Assembly (NCBI RefSeq): GCF_001424265.1
Contig: NZ_LMOV01000009.1
Coordinates: 1 to 64,000 of the forward strand
Direction of reading: 5' to 3'
Length of the DNA stretch: 64,000 nt
Source of the DNA: Acidovorax sp. Leaf160
GTDB taxonomy: Bacteria > Pseudomonadota > Gammaproteobacteria > Burkholderiales > Burkholderiaceae_C
Shown: positions 27,039 through 35,038 of the stretch, piece by piece
Layout: the number at the start of each line of letters is the position of its first letter
Numbering within the stretch: the first letter of the stretch is position 1
The notes under the pieces: generated by a model
Database searches by the model: none
What the model saw: the letters and a program-made list of their open reading frames with translations, nothing else
What the model was told of the DNA's origin: nothing
Translations under genes and position numbers: made by a program

Positions 27039-27251
27039 TCAAAGCCGGGTGGTCTTGTAGTAGTGCTTGACGTGGTCGGAGAGGTGGTAGCCACCGCCGC
27101 GCTCGGGTGCCGGGCGCGGCTCGAGTTCGGGCGCTGGCGCCGCGTCGATGGCGACCTGGGGGAGCACCGCGACGGCAGCTGCCGCTGCGCCGACGGTGGC
27201 GGCGCCGCCGAAGAAGCGGCGGCGCGTGGGGGAAGGCTGGCGTTCCTGCAT
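27039..27251 (-). CDS. formate dehydrogenase region Tat-target small protein
   Basis: The 70-residue protein has a twin-arginine signal (PTRRRFFGGAATVGAAAAAVAVL) and a short mature tail ending GGGYHLSDHVKHYYKTTRL. This matches the small family found directly upstream of formate dehydrogenase alpha genes ('formate dehydrogenase region TAT target', FdhX-like). The function is not established; the mature piece may be a small subunit or an export partner. It is 17 bp upstream of fdhA and is the first gene after a strong promoter candidate. Confidence 0.88.
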   Translation of the reverse strand: MQERQPSPTRRRFFGGAATVGAAAAAVAVLPQVAIDAAPAPELEPRPAPERGGGYHLSDHVKHYYKTTRL

Positions 27252-27297
27252 GGATGTCTCCAGGATGGCTGGCATAGTTATGAAAACACTTGCATAC

Positions 27298-27326
27298 AGT
27301 CTAGGGCATCGACTGCAGCGTCGCAA
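27298..27326 (-). promoter_or_regulatory. candidate sigma-70 promoter of the fdh structural operon
   Basis: On the minus strand TTGCGA (27321-27326) and TAGACT (27298-27303) are separated by exactly 17 bp. The leader to the first start codon (27251) is about 40 nt. This would allow the structural genes to be expressed separately from the assembly genes upstream. Confidence 0.6.
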
Positions 27327-27372
27327 CGACTCTTGACTGGCTTGGTGCGCTTTGGCGGCGCCGGCTGACAAC

Positions 27373-28005
27373 TCACTCCAACATGTCGAAGCCCTGGGTC
27401 TCCACCGCCACGAAGGCGGCGGTGAACCCGGCGAGCGACGCATAGAAGCGCGCCTGGGGGTGGCCACCGAGCGTGTCGCACAGCTGCGCGACCCAGGGCC
27501 GCAGGTGGTCGGCGAAGAATTGGCGCTGCGACTCCAGATGGCATACGCCGCCGTCTTCTCCCGCGATCAGGTAGCGCATGACTTCGCTGAGGTAGGCCAC
27601 GTGGTCTTCGGTTTCGGGCATGTCGTCGCCCCGCCCCAGCCCCAGGCGGGCCAGGTCGGCGCGCAGCCGCGCCAGCGGCTTCTCGTTGAGAAAGCCGCTC
27701 AGGTAGTGGGAGGCGTACAGGTAGACCTCGGGCTTGCCCACGCCGCCGAAGAGCCGCTCGTATTCCTGCGCGACCTCCGTGTCGGTCATGGCGCGGGCAA
27801 CACCCACCAGCTGCTGCCAGGGCTCCTGCAGAAACGCGCCTTGGGCGGGCGCCTCGGTCGGCGCCACGCGCATCGCGCCCAGCAACGCTGGCGCAGGCGG
27901 CGCGTAATAGAGCTGCGCCAGCAGCCCGTAGATTTCGGCCCGCGCGGTCTCTTCGTCGAGCGCCGACGCGGTGGGGGGTGCGGACAGGGTGGCGGTGGCG
28001 CTCAC
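27373..28005 (-). CDS. TorD-family chaperone for the molybdoenzyme
   Basis: The 210-residue all-helical protein is of the TorD/DmsD type. It opens ARAEIYGLLAQLYYAPP and includes VAQEYERLFGGVGKPEVYLYASHYLSGFLN, which matches the family's EYxxLF...P..SxY region. Such chaperones bind the Tat signal and apo-form of molybdenum enzymes until the cofactor is in place; here the client should be FdhA. It starts at a GTG overlapping the stop of the iron-sulfur gene (GTGA), so it is coupled to it. Confidence 0.88.
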   Translation of the reverse strand: MSATATLSAPPTASALDEETARAEIYGLLAQLYYAPPAPALLGAMRVAPTEAPAQGAFLQEPWQQLVGVARAMTDTEVAQEYERLFGGVGKPEVYLYASHYLSGFLNEKPLARLRADLARLGLGRGDDMPETEDHVAYLSEVMRYLIAGEDGGVCHLESQRQFFADHLRPWVAQLCDTLGGHPQARFYASLAGFTAAFVAVETQGFDMLE

Positions 28006-30104
28006 AGGTGGGTCACTTTCGATTCGTTCTGCGCGGAATAGAGGTCGATCACGCGGCAGTCTCCGCACATCTTGAGCCGCTCCAGCGCCTCGCCCTGGAA
28101 CATGGGATGGCCCGACAAACGGGTCAGCATGGCCTCGATCGCCTTGAGCGTGCCGAAGGGCTTGCCGCAGCGCACGCAGCCCCAGGGTGGGGTTTCGTTC
28201 AGCACGCGCGGCTGGGCGCGCTCGGGCGTCAGCAGCAGGCGCGGGACCAGGCTGATGGCGTCCTCGGGACAGGTGGTGGCGCACAGGCCGCACTGCACGC
28301 AGTTCTTCTCGACGAAGCGCAGCTGCGGTGCGTTGGGGTTGTCCTGCAGCGCGCTCGCCGGGCAGGCGCTGACGCAGCTGAGGCAGAGCGTGCAGCGCGC
28401 TGTGTCCACCACCACGTCGCCGAACGGGCTGGCCGGGGGCAGCGCAATGGCCGTCGGCAGGGCCGCGGCGGCGGGCGCCTGCGCCACCAGGTGGTCGATG
28501 GCGAGATCGAGCGTGCTGCGCTTGTCGGCCGCGACGGCGAAGCGCGCGGGCACGGCGGGGCCCTGCGTGCGCGCGGCCACCACGCCCTTCAAGGCGGCAT
28601 CGAGATCGGCGACGCTCGTGGCCCGCACCAGCTGCAGGTGCCTGCCGGCATAGCCCAGGCCCTGCAGGATCGCCTGCGCCACGTCCATCTGCGCCTGCAG
28701 CCCGTCCAGGTACTGCGGCGCCTCTTCGGCCGTGACCAGCACCACGACCTGCGCGGCGCCCTGGGCGACGGCGCTGAGCCAGACGTCCAGCCCCAGGCTG
28801 GCGGTATGCCAGAGCGCCATCGGAATGACCTGGGCCGGCACGCCGTGGGCGGTGCCCAGCCGCGCGGCGCGGCCGAGCTCCTCCACCAGTTGCTGGCCGC
28901 GCTCCTGGCTGTGCAGCAGCAGCGTCGCCCGGCCGCCGCCGGCGGCGGCGTAGGTGCCCAGCAGCGTGCGGATCTTCGCGCCCTGGTCGGGAGCGGCCGG
29001 GTAGGCATACGACAGCGCGCCGGTGGGACACACCGTGGTGCAGGCGCCGCAGCCCACGCACAGGTGCGGGTTGACCTGGATCTGCTGGCGCGACTTGTCG
29101 CTGCGCACAGCCTCGGCCGAGCAGATGTCGATGCAGGCGCTGCAGCCGACCTCCTGGTTGCGGCTGTGGGCGCAGAGCTTTTGCCGGTAGGTGAAGAACT
29201 TGGGTTTCTCGAATTCACCCACCAGATCGCGCAGGCGCAGCAGCACGGCGGCGTCCTGCCCGTCCCAGCGGAAATAGCCCTGGGGCGGCGCATGCTGCGC
29301 GAAGGTGGGCGTGGCCGCGCCGGGGCGCAGGTCGAGCACCAGGTCGAACCGCTCGGTGCGCGGCGGCGCCGAAACCCGGTCGAACTGGATCGCGCCCGCC
29401 ACCTGGCAGGCCTTCACGCAGGCACGGTGCCCGGTGCAGGCGGCCAGGTCGATCTGGTAGTCGAGCCCGATGGCGTTCTCGGGGCAAGCCGACAGGCAGG
29501 CATTGCAGCGCGTGCAGAGGTCGAGATCGATCGGGTTGTCGGCCACCCATTCCACGTCGAACGCGCCGAGCCAGCCCTTGAGCGACAGCAGCCGACCGCC
29601 CAGCACGGGGTAGCGTCGCTCCTGCGCGCCGCCGGCCGCACCGGGGCCTTGTGTGAATACGGTCACGTCGAGCACGTCGCCCACCAGGGCGGCCGCCCGC
29701 TCGGCGGCATCCACCGGGCCGATCACCAGCAGCCGGCCCGCGCTGCGGAAGGTGACCGTGGGCACCGGCTCGGGCTCGGGCAGCCGGGCCGCCGCCAGCA
29801 GGGCGGCGAGCTTGGGGCTGGCGCCGCGCGCGTCCTGGCTCCAGCCGCCGGTTTCGCGGATGTTGACGAAGCGCACCGGCGAGACGGCGCCTTCGGTCTG
29901 CTCGGCCAGTTCGCCGAACAGGCGCCGCTCCTGCGTGCAGGCGACGATGACTTCGTCGCCGCTGCGCACGGCCTGCTGGAACGCGCCGGCTTCACGCCGG
30001 CACAGGGTGGAATGGAGCGTCAGCTCCTCATGAAGCACCGCGCCCAGCGCCCGGGAGTCGAGCGGCATGGTCCGGTTGCAATCGCATATCAGCGTCTTGG
30101 ACAT
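28002..30104 (-). CDS. multi-[4Fe-4S] ferredoxin-type protein of the formate cluster
   Basis: The 700-residue protein begins LICDCNRTMPLD, then has several ferredoxin motifs: CTRCNACLSACP, a degenerate CTGHRACVKAC, CSACIDIC, CVGCGACTTVCP, CTLCLSCVSACP and CVQCGLCATTCP. It ends with a CVRCGKPFG ... CGDC metal-knuckle. The layout resembles the 4Fe-4S proteins that accompany DUF3305/DUF3306 and FdhT in proteobacterial formate clusters, where they are probably electron donors or assembly factors. No signal peptide is seen. The ATG at 30104 lies inside the 3' end of the DUF3306 gene; the conserved N-terminal motif supports this start in spite of the 77-nt overlap. Confidence 0.88.
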   Translation of the reverse strand: MSKTLICDCNRTMPLDSRALGAVLHEELTLHSTLCRREAGAFQQAVRSGDEVIVACTQERRLFGELAEQTEGAVSPVRFVNIRETGGWSQDARGASPKLAALLAAARLPEPEPVPTVTFRSAGRLLVIGPVDAAERAAALVGDVLDVTVFTQGPGAAGGAQERRYPVLGGRLLSLKGWLGAFDVEWVADNPIDLDLCTRCNACLSACPENAIGLDYQIDLAACTGHRACVKACQVAGAIQFDRVSAPPRTERFDLVLDLRPGAATPTFAQHAPPQGYFRWDGQDAAVLLRLRDLVGEFEKPKFFTYRQKLCAHSRNQEVGCSACIDICSAEAVRSDKSRQQIQVNPHLCVGCGACTTVCPTGALSYAYPAAPDQGAKIRTLLGTYAAAGGGRATLLLHSQERGQQLVEELGRAARLGTAHGVPAQVIPMALWHTASLGLDVWLSAVAQGAAQVVVLVTAEEAPQYLDGLQAQMDVAQAILQGLGYAGRHLQLVRATSVADLDAALKGVVAARTQGPAVPARFAVAADKRSTLDLAIDHLVAQAPAAAALPTAIALPPASPFGDVVVDTARCTLCLSCVSACPASALQDNPNAPQLRFVEKNCVQCGLCATTCPEDAISLVPRLLLTPERAQPRVLNETPPWGCVRCGKPFGTLKAIEAMLTRLSGHPMFQGEALERLKMCGDCRVIDLYSAQNESKVTHL

Positions 30105-30816
30105 CAGGTGGTTGGCTGGCATGCGCCCCGGCAGCGGCCGCGCTGGACGGCGGCGCAGCCGCCGGCGCAGGCTGGCTAGGAATGGCGTTGCATACGCGGG
30201 ACTGTGCCACATCCCCGCCTTGCGGCGCGGGGAGTGCCCCTACATCCCCGGCGCCGCGGTCGGGCATGTCCGGCAGGTCGGCGGCTGCGGGCCCTTCGGC
30301 CTCGTTGGCTGCGCTCCCGGTGCCTGCCGGTGGCGCCCCGCCCAACCCGCTGCCTGCATCGCCGTCGTCCGGGCCGCCACCCACCAGCCCCATGCTGCGC
30401 GCGCTGGCGAGCTGCTCCAGCATGCCGGCCGGCAACGGGTCCGGCAGCGAGTAGTCGTCGATGTAGACGTCGAGCCCGTCCATCACGTTGAAGTGCGGGT
30501 CGGTGAAGAGCTTGCGCATGGCGGCGTTGCGCACTTCGGGCGACAACGCACGGGACACGAACGGCGAGAAATCGGACTCCCGGCCCAGCGCCGCCACGTC
30601 CTGCAGCGTGGGGGGCGCAGGCGGCTGTGCGACCGGGGTCGCGCTCGCGGAGGGATGTGCAGGCGCGGCCACGGCCACCGCCACAGGCGCCCCGGCGCCG
30701 GCCGGCAAGGCCGGTGCAGGCTGGGCCACGGGCGCCGCATCGGGCAAGGCCGCGCCCTCGCGGGTCAGTTGCTTGCGCCGCGACCAGCGCCCGAGGAAGC
30801 CGCCCTCATCCGCCAT
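30028..30816 (-). CDS. DUF3306 domain protein
   Basis: The 262-residue protein opens FLGRWSRRKQLTREG, has an Ala/Pro-rich linker, then the DUF3306 core (DVAALGRESDFSPFVSR, RNAAMRKLFTDPHFNVMDGLDVYIDDYS). It ends in a long disordered Ala/Gly/Pro tail. The family is confined to formate dehydrogenase neighbourhoods and its role is unknown; a maturation or scaffold role is inference. It overlaps the DUF3305 gene by 11 nt at its start and the iron-sulfur gene by 77 nt at its end. Confidence 0.85.
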   Translation of the reverse strand: MADEGGFLGRWSRRKQLTREGAALPDAAPVAQPAPALPAGAGAPVAVAVAAPAHPSASATPVAQPPAPPTLQDVAALGRESDFSPFVSRALSPEVRNAAMRKLFTDPHFNVMDGLDVYIDDYSLPDPLPAGMLEQLASARSMGLVGGGPDDGDAGSGLGGAPPAGTGSAANEAEGPAAADLPDMPDRGAGDVGALPAPQGGDVAQSRVCNAIPSQPAPAAAPPSSAAAAGAHASQPPDVQDADMRLQPDHAARLPGAGRGAS

Positions 30817-31405
30817 GGCGGCCTCCCGGCGCGGCAGCCGGTGCGTGGCCCGGCGGTTGCCCGGCCCCGCCGCCGCGCCGGTCCTTGTCGGTGGACACCG
30901 ACGCCGGGTTGCCGAAGCGGTCGGTCAGCGGCCTGAAGCTGTCGGGCCGGCGGCGGCGCTTGGGCTCGGCCACATAGTGCTCGTCCACGAAGGCCTGCGC
31001 CCAGGCGCGCACCTCCTCGGGTGCCGGCACCTGGTCCACGTTCTCCTGCGCGTCGAGCCAGCGGCCGGCGTCGTGGTAGCTCAGGCTGACATCGACCGGG
31101 CGGGCCAGCGCGTGGCCATCGTCGCCGGACGCTTCGTCGAGCCGCCAGTGCACGAACCAGCAGGGCGCGGGCGAGCTGAGGTTGAGGTGGTAACCCTCGG
31201 CGTCGTCGCGGAACAGCGCCGCCTGGAAGCCGGGAAACAGCCAGCGCTGCTCGGTCGCGTCTTCGCGCAGCAGCCGCGCGCCGCTGCCGAACGCGGCCTG
31301 CGCGGGCACCACGTCCACCAGCTCCCAGCGCCAGGGCTGCCAGCGGTTGTCCAGGTATACACGCCGCATGATCACGGCAACGTCGATGGTGGGGCGGTCA
31401 GACAT
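30806..31405 (-). CDS. DUF3305 domain protein
   Basis: The 199-residue protein starts IDVAVIMRRVYLDNRWQPW, continues with a compact domain (ELVDVVPAQ, EGYHLNLSSPAPCWFVHWRL), and ends with a basic disordered tail containing FRPLTDRFGNPASVSTD. This is the DUF3305 family, always next to DUF3306 in formate clusters; the function is unknown. The stop overlaps the DUF3306 start by 11 nt, so the two are probably made in fixed ratio. Confidence 0.85.
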   Translation of the reverse strand: MSDRPTIDVAVIMRRVYLDNRWQPWRWELVDVVPAQAAFGSGARLLREDATEQRWLFPGFQAALFRDDAEGYHLNLSSPAPCWFVHWRLDEASGDDGHALARPVDVSLSYHDAGRWLDAQENVDQVPAPEEVRAWAQAFVDEHYVAEPKRRRRPDSFRPLTDRFGNPASVSTDKDRRGGGAGQPPGHAPAAAPGGRHGG

Positions 31406-31464
31406 GCGGGCACTGTACCCGCGCAGGCAATTCCCGGCGCTGCCCGCGGTTGCGCCGGCCCGGC

Positions 31465-32616
31465 TCACGCCACCGCGGCGCCCCCGGGGGCATACAGCAC
31501 CCCCCGGGGCGCCCGCACCAGGCCCCAGAGCCGCAGGCCGGCGAGCTCGGCCACCTGCACGCCGGTGGCGGTGGGGGCGGAAATGGTGGCCAGCGCGGAG
31601 ATCCCCACGCGGGCGCACTTGCGCACCAGCTCATGGCTGCCGCGGCTGGTCAGCACCACGAAGCCCGGCTGTCCCAGGCCCTGCGTCCGCGCCAGCGCGC
31701 CGATGAGCTTGTCGAGCGCGTTGTGCCGCCCCACGTCTTCGCAAACCCGTTGCAGCCGGCCGTCGAGGCCCGCCCAGCCGGCGGCATGCAGGGCGCCGGC
31801 CTGCGCGTTGTGCGGCTGCAGGTCATGCAGGCCTGACATGGCGCGCAGCACCAGCGGCAGATCGACGCGGGCGAGCCAGTCGCGGGCCGGCAGCCGCGCC
31901 GGCTCCAGGTCGAGCGCGGCGAAGCTTTCCACGCCGCACACGCCGCAACCCGTGCGACCGGCCATGCTGCGCCGCCGGTGCCGCAGCCGCTCGAAGCAGC
32001 GCGCCGAAATCTCCAGATGCACCTCGATGCCGGGCACGCCGGCCGGCAGCTGCGCCACGGTGCCATCCACCGCCTGCAGCGTGATGCCTCGGCAGTCGGC
32101 CGCGCTGTCCAGAATGCCTTCGCTCAGTGCGAAGCCGAGGGCGAAGTCTTCCAGCCGCTCGGGCGTGGCCATCATCACCGCATGCGAGAGGCCGTTGAAC
32201 ACCAGCGCGACCGGGATTTCCGCCGCCAGGGTGTCGTTGCGGTCCACACCTTCGGGCGGCGCGCCGGGCTCGCCGAACACGCGCACCCGGTGCACGGCCA
32301 GCGGCGGGCAGGCCACCTCGGCTTCCGGCCGCGCCTGCGCGCCCAGCCAGGCGCGGCCGGCAGCGGTCAGGTGCGCCGTCCACCGGCCGTCGGCCTGCTC
32401 CAGCCGGGCCCAGCCCGGGCCGGCGCTGCCGCCGATGACCGCGTCGCCCATCCGGCTCAGCTCGCGCATCAGCACGCTCGCGCCCTGCCCCAGCGACTTG
32501 CCCAGCCGGGGCAGCGACACACCGGCCGCGGCATCGTCCTCGGCCAGGCGCTGCAGGATCCGCAGGTGCAGCGGCTCGCCCGTGCCGTCGTCCAAGGGAG
32601 CGGAAGGCACCGTCAC
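31465..32616 (-). CDS. fdhD: FdhD sulfurtransferase with N-terminal winged-helix-like extension
   Basis: The 383-residue protein contains a full FdhD domain from about residue 105, with the intact Cys loop TGCGVCGVESF (C224, C227) and EDVGRHNALDKLIG. The first 95 residues (LHLRILQRLAEDD, then LPRLGKSLGQGASVLMRELSRMG and WTAHLTAAGRAWLG) look like a winged helix of the MarR/ModE kind, which plain FdhD proteins lack. It starts at a GTG overlapping the stop of the FdhF/YdeP-type gene (GTGA). It is a second FdhD in the cluster; the other (20480-21394) lacks the second Cys. Confidence 0.88.
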   Translation of the reverse strand: MTVPSAPLDDGTGEPLHLRILQRLAEDDAAAGVSLPRLGKSLGQGASVLMRELSRMGDAVIGGSAGPGWARLEQADGRWTAHLTAAGRAWLGAQARPEAEVACPPLAVHRVRVFGEPGAPPEGVDRNDTLAAEIPVALVFNGLSHAVMMATPERLEDFALGFALSEGILDSAADCRGITLQAVDGTVAQLPAGVPGIEVHLEISARCFERLRHRRRSMAGRTGCGVCGVESFAALDLEPARLPARDWLARVDLPLVLRAMSGLHDLQPHNAQAGALHAAGWAGLDGRLQRVCEDVGRHNALDKLIGALARTQGLGQPGFVVLTSRGSHELVRKCARVGISALATISAPTATGVQVAELAGLRLWGLVRAPRGVLYAPGGAAVA

Positions 32617-34916
32617 GCGGCCGCGGCCTGCAAGGCCCTGTGCGGCAGCAGCAGCACGGGAATGGACTTGGAGGTGGGCGTGCCGGCCGCGTCGGCCACG
32701 GCCGAGAGCGGCACCAGCGGGTTGGTTTCCGGGTAGTAGGCCGCCAGGTTGCCGCGCGGAATGTCGTAGGCCACCAGTTTGAAGCCATCGGCCCGGCGTT
32801 CCTGCCCGTCGGCCCAGACGGTCTGGATGTCCACCCAGTCGCCGTCCTGCAGGCCCAGCGCGCGGATGTCCGCCGCATGGATGAACACCACCCGGCGCTG
32901 GCCGTAGACGCCCCGGTAGCGGTCGTCCATGCCGTAGATGGTAGTGTTGTATTGGTCGTGCGAGCGGGTGGTGAGCAGCGTGAAGACGATGGAGTCCTTC
33001 AGCCGGGCGCGGGCCTGGTGCGAGGGCGTGTCCTGCGGCACCACTGGCGCGTGGAAGCTCGCCTTGCCGGAGGCCGTGGCCCAGACCCGCTCGCTCGCCG
33101 TGTTGCGCAGGCGAAAGCCGCCCGGCTGGGCGACGCGCCGGTTGAAGTCCTGGAAGTCGGGGAACACCTGCTCGATCAGATCGCGGATGCGCGCATAGTC
33201 TTCCACCAGCCAGTGCCAGCGCACGGCGCTGCGCCCCGCCAGGGTGGCTGCGGCCAGCCGCGCCACGATGGCAGGCTCTGACAGCAGGTGTTCCGACGCC
33301 GGCGGGTTGATGCCCGTGGAGATGTGCACCATGCTCATCGAATCCTCCACCGTCACGCCCTGCGGGCCGCTGGCCTGCATGTCGATCTCGGTGCGCCCCA
33401 GGCAGGGCAGGATCAGCGCCTCGCGCCCGTGCACCACATGGCTGCGGTTGAGCTTGGTCGTCACATGCACCGTCAGGTCGCAGCGGCGCAGCGCCTGCCA
33501 GGTTGCATGGGTGTCGGGCGTCGCCGCGGCGAAGTTGCCGCCCAGGGCGAAGAACACCTTGCCGCGGCCCTCCCCCATCAGGCGGATGGCTTCCACCGTG
33601 TCCACGCCGTCCTCGCGCGGGGGCTCGAAGCCGAACACGTCGCGCAGCTTGTCCAGCAGCGCGGCGGGCGGCTTTTCCCAGATGCCCATGGTGCGGTCGC
33701 CCTGCACGTTGCTGTGGCCGCGCACCGGGCAGGGGCCTGCGCCTTCGCGGCCGATGTTGCCGCGCATCAGCAGCAGGCTGACGATGGCCTGTATGGTGTC
33801 CACCGCATGCTTGTGCTGGGTGATGCCCATGCCCCAGCAGGCGATCACGCTGCGCGCGCCCAGGTAGATGTCGCCCGCCGAGCGCATCTGCGCCTCGGTC
33901 AGGCCCGACTCTTCCTCCAGCAGGGCCCAGGACTCGCGCCGCAGGTTGCCCGCCATGGCGTCGAAGCCGGTGGTGTGCTGCTCGATGAAGCCGCGGTCGA
34001 GCACGCCGCCGCGCAGGTCTTCCTGTTCCAGCACGTGCTTCATGATGCCCTTGACCGCCGGCAGATCGCCGCCCACGCGCAGCTGGAAGTAGTGCGTGCT
34101 GATGGGCGTGGAGCCCAGCGTCGCCATCTCCAGTTTGTCCTGCGGGTCGGCGAAGCGCTCCAGCCCGCGTTCGCGCAGCGGGTTGAAGCTCACGATGCGG
34201 GCGCCCCGCTTGTGGGCCTCGCGCAGCTCGCCCAGCATGCGCGGGTGGTTGGTGCCGGGGTTCTGGCCGAAGATGAAGATGGCGTCCGCGTGCTCGAAGT
34301 CCTGCAGCGTCACCGTGCCCTTGCCCACGCCGATCTGCGGACGCATGCCGCTGCCGCTCGGCTCGTGGCACATGTTGGAGCAATCGGGAAAGTTGTTGGT
34401 GCCGTATTGCCGCACGAACAGCTGGTACAGAAACGCCGCTTCGTTGCTGGCACGGCCCGAGGTGTAGAAGATCGCCTGGTTGGGGTCGGGCAAGGCGTTG
34501 AGGTGGCGCGCGATGAGCGCGAAGGCGTCGTCCCAGGCGATGGGGCGGTAGAGGTCGCTGGCCGCGTCATAGGCCATCGGGTGCGTCAGGCGGCCCTGGT
34601 CCTCCAGCCAGAAGTCGCTCTGCTGCGCAAGCTCGGCGACGGTGTACTGGTCGAACAGCCCGGGGCCGGCGCGGCGCGCCGTCGCCTCGGCCGCCACGGC
34701 CTTCACGCCGTTCTCGCAAAATTCGAACGTGGAAGCATGGTTGCGATCGGGCCAGGCACAGCCCGGGCAGTCGAAGCCGTCCGGCTGATTGGCCGACAGC
34801 AGGGTCTTGGCGCCCTTGACGGGAATGTCCTGGCGCAGCAGAGCGTTCTTCACGCTGTTGAGCGCACCCCAGCCACCCGCCGGCCCTTTGTAGAACTCGA
34901 TCTTTTCCTGTTTCAT
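32613..34916 (-). CDS. FdhF/YdeP-family molybdopterin oxidoreductase
   Basis: The 767-residue protein is of the FdhF/YdeP type (formate-dehydrogenase-like, cytoplasmic). It begins KIEFYKGPAGGWGALNSVKN, has the conserved CPGCAWPD, then the molybdopterin core (FYTSGRASNEAAFLYQLFVR, NMCHEPSGSGM, GQNPGTNHPRMLGEL, GWGMGITQHKH-like CWGMGITQHKHAVD, VRGHSNVQGDRTMGI). The C-terminal molydop-binding domain includes TLLTTRSHDQYNTTIYG. No Tat signal and no classical N-terminal CxxCxxxC are seen. E. coli YdeP is linked to acid resistance and its substrate is unknown; whether this one oxidises formate is undecided. It sits 122 bp after the transporter gene. Confidence 0.9.
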   Translation of the reverse strand: MKQEKIEFYKGPAGGWGALNSVKNALLRQDIPVKGAKTLLSANQPDGFDCPGCAWPDRNHASTFEFCENGVKAVAAEATARRAGPGLFDQYTVAELAQQSDFWLEDQGRLTHPMAYDAASDLYRPIAWDDAFALIARHLNALPDPNQAIFYTSGRASNEAAFLYQLFVRQYGTNNFPDCSNMCHEPSGSGMRPQIGVGKGTVTLQDFEHADAIFIFGQNPGTNHPRMLGELREAHKRGARIVSFNPLRERGLERFADPQDKLEMATLGSTPISTHYFQLRVGGDLPAVKGIMKHVLEQEDLRGGVLDRGFIEQHTTGFDAMAGNLRRESWALLEEESGLTEAQMRSAGDIYLGARSVIACWGMGITQHKHAVDTIQAIVSLLLMRGNIGREGAGPCPVRGHSNVQGDRTMGIWEKPPAALLDKLRDVFGFEPPREDGVDTVEAIRLMGEGRGKVFFALGGNFAAATPDTHATWQALRRCDLTVHVTTKLNRSHVVHGREALILPCLGRTEIDMQASGPQGVTVEDSMSMVHISTGINPPASEHLLSEPAIVARLAAATLAGRSAVRWHWLVEDYARIRDLIEQVFPDFQDFNRRVAQPGGFRLRNTASERVWATASGKASFHAPVVPQDTPSHQARARLKDSIVFTLLTTRSHDQYNTTIYGMDDRYRGVYGQRRVVFIHAADIRALGLQDGDWVDIQTVWADGQERRADGFKLVAYDIPRGNLAAYYPETNPLVPLSAVADAAGTPTSKSIPVLLLPHRALQAAAA

Positions 34917-35038
34917 CCTGGTCTCCTGGCTGCGGTGGTGATGCTGCTCGTGGGCGCCCGCCGTCGCGGCCATGTCCGGTCGCATCGTAGGGGGGCGGGC
35001 GGCGCTGCGGTGTCGGCGCCGTTCCTGTCCGGGCGCGC

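Noticed and set aside
24181-27060. A 959-residue open frame on the + strand opposite fdhA
   Set aside because: High GC at third positions keeps the antisense frame open. The translated sequence is His/Val/Gly/Arg-rich with no family motif, while the minus strand encodes a clear formate dehydrogenase.
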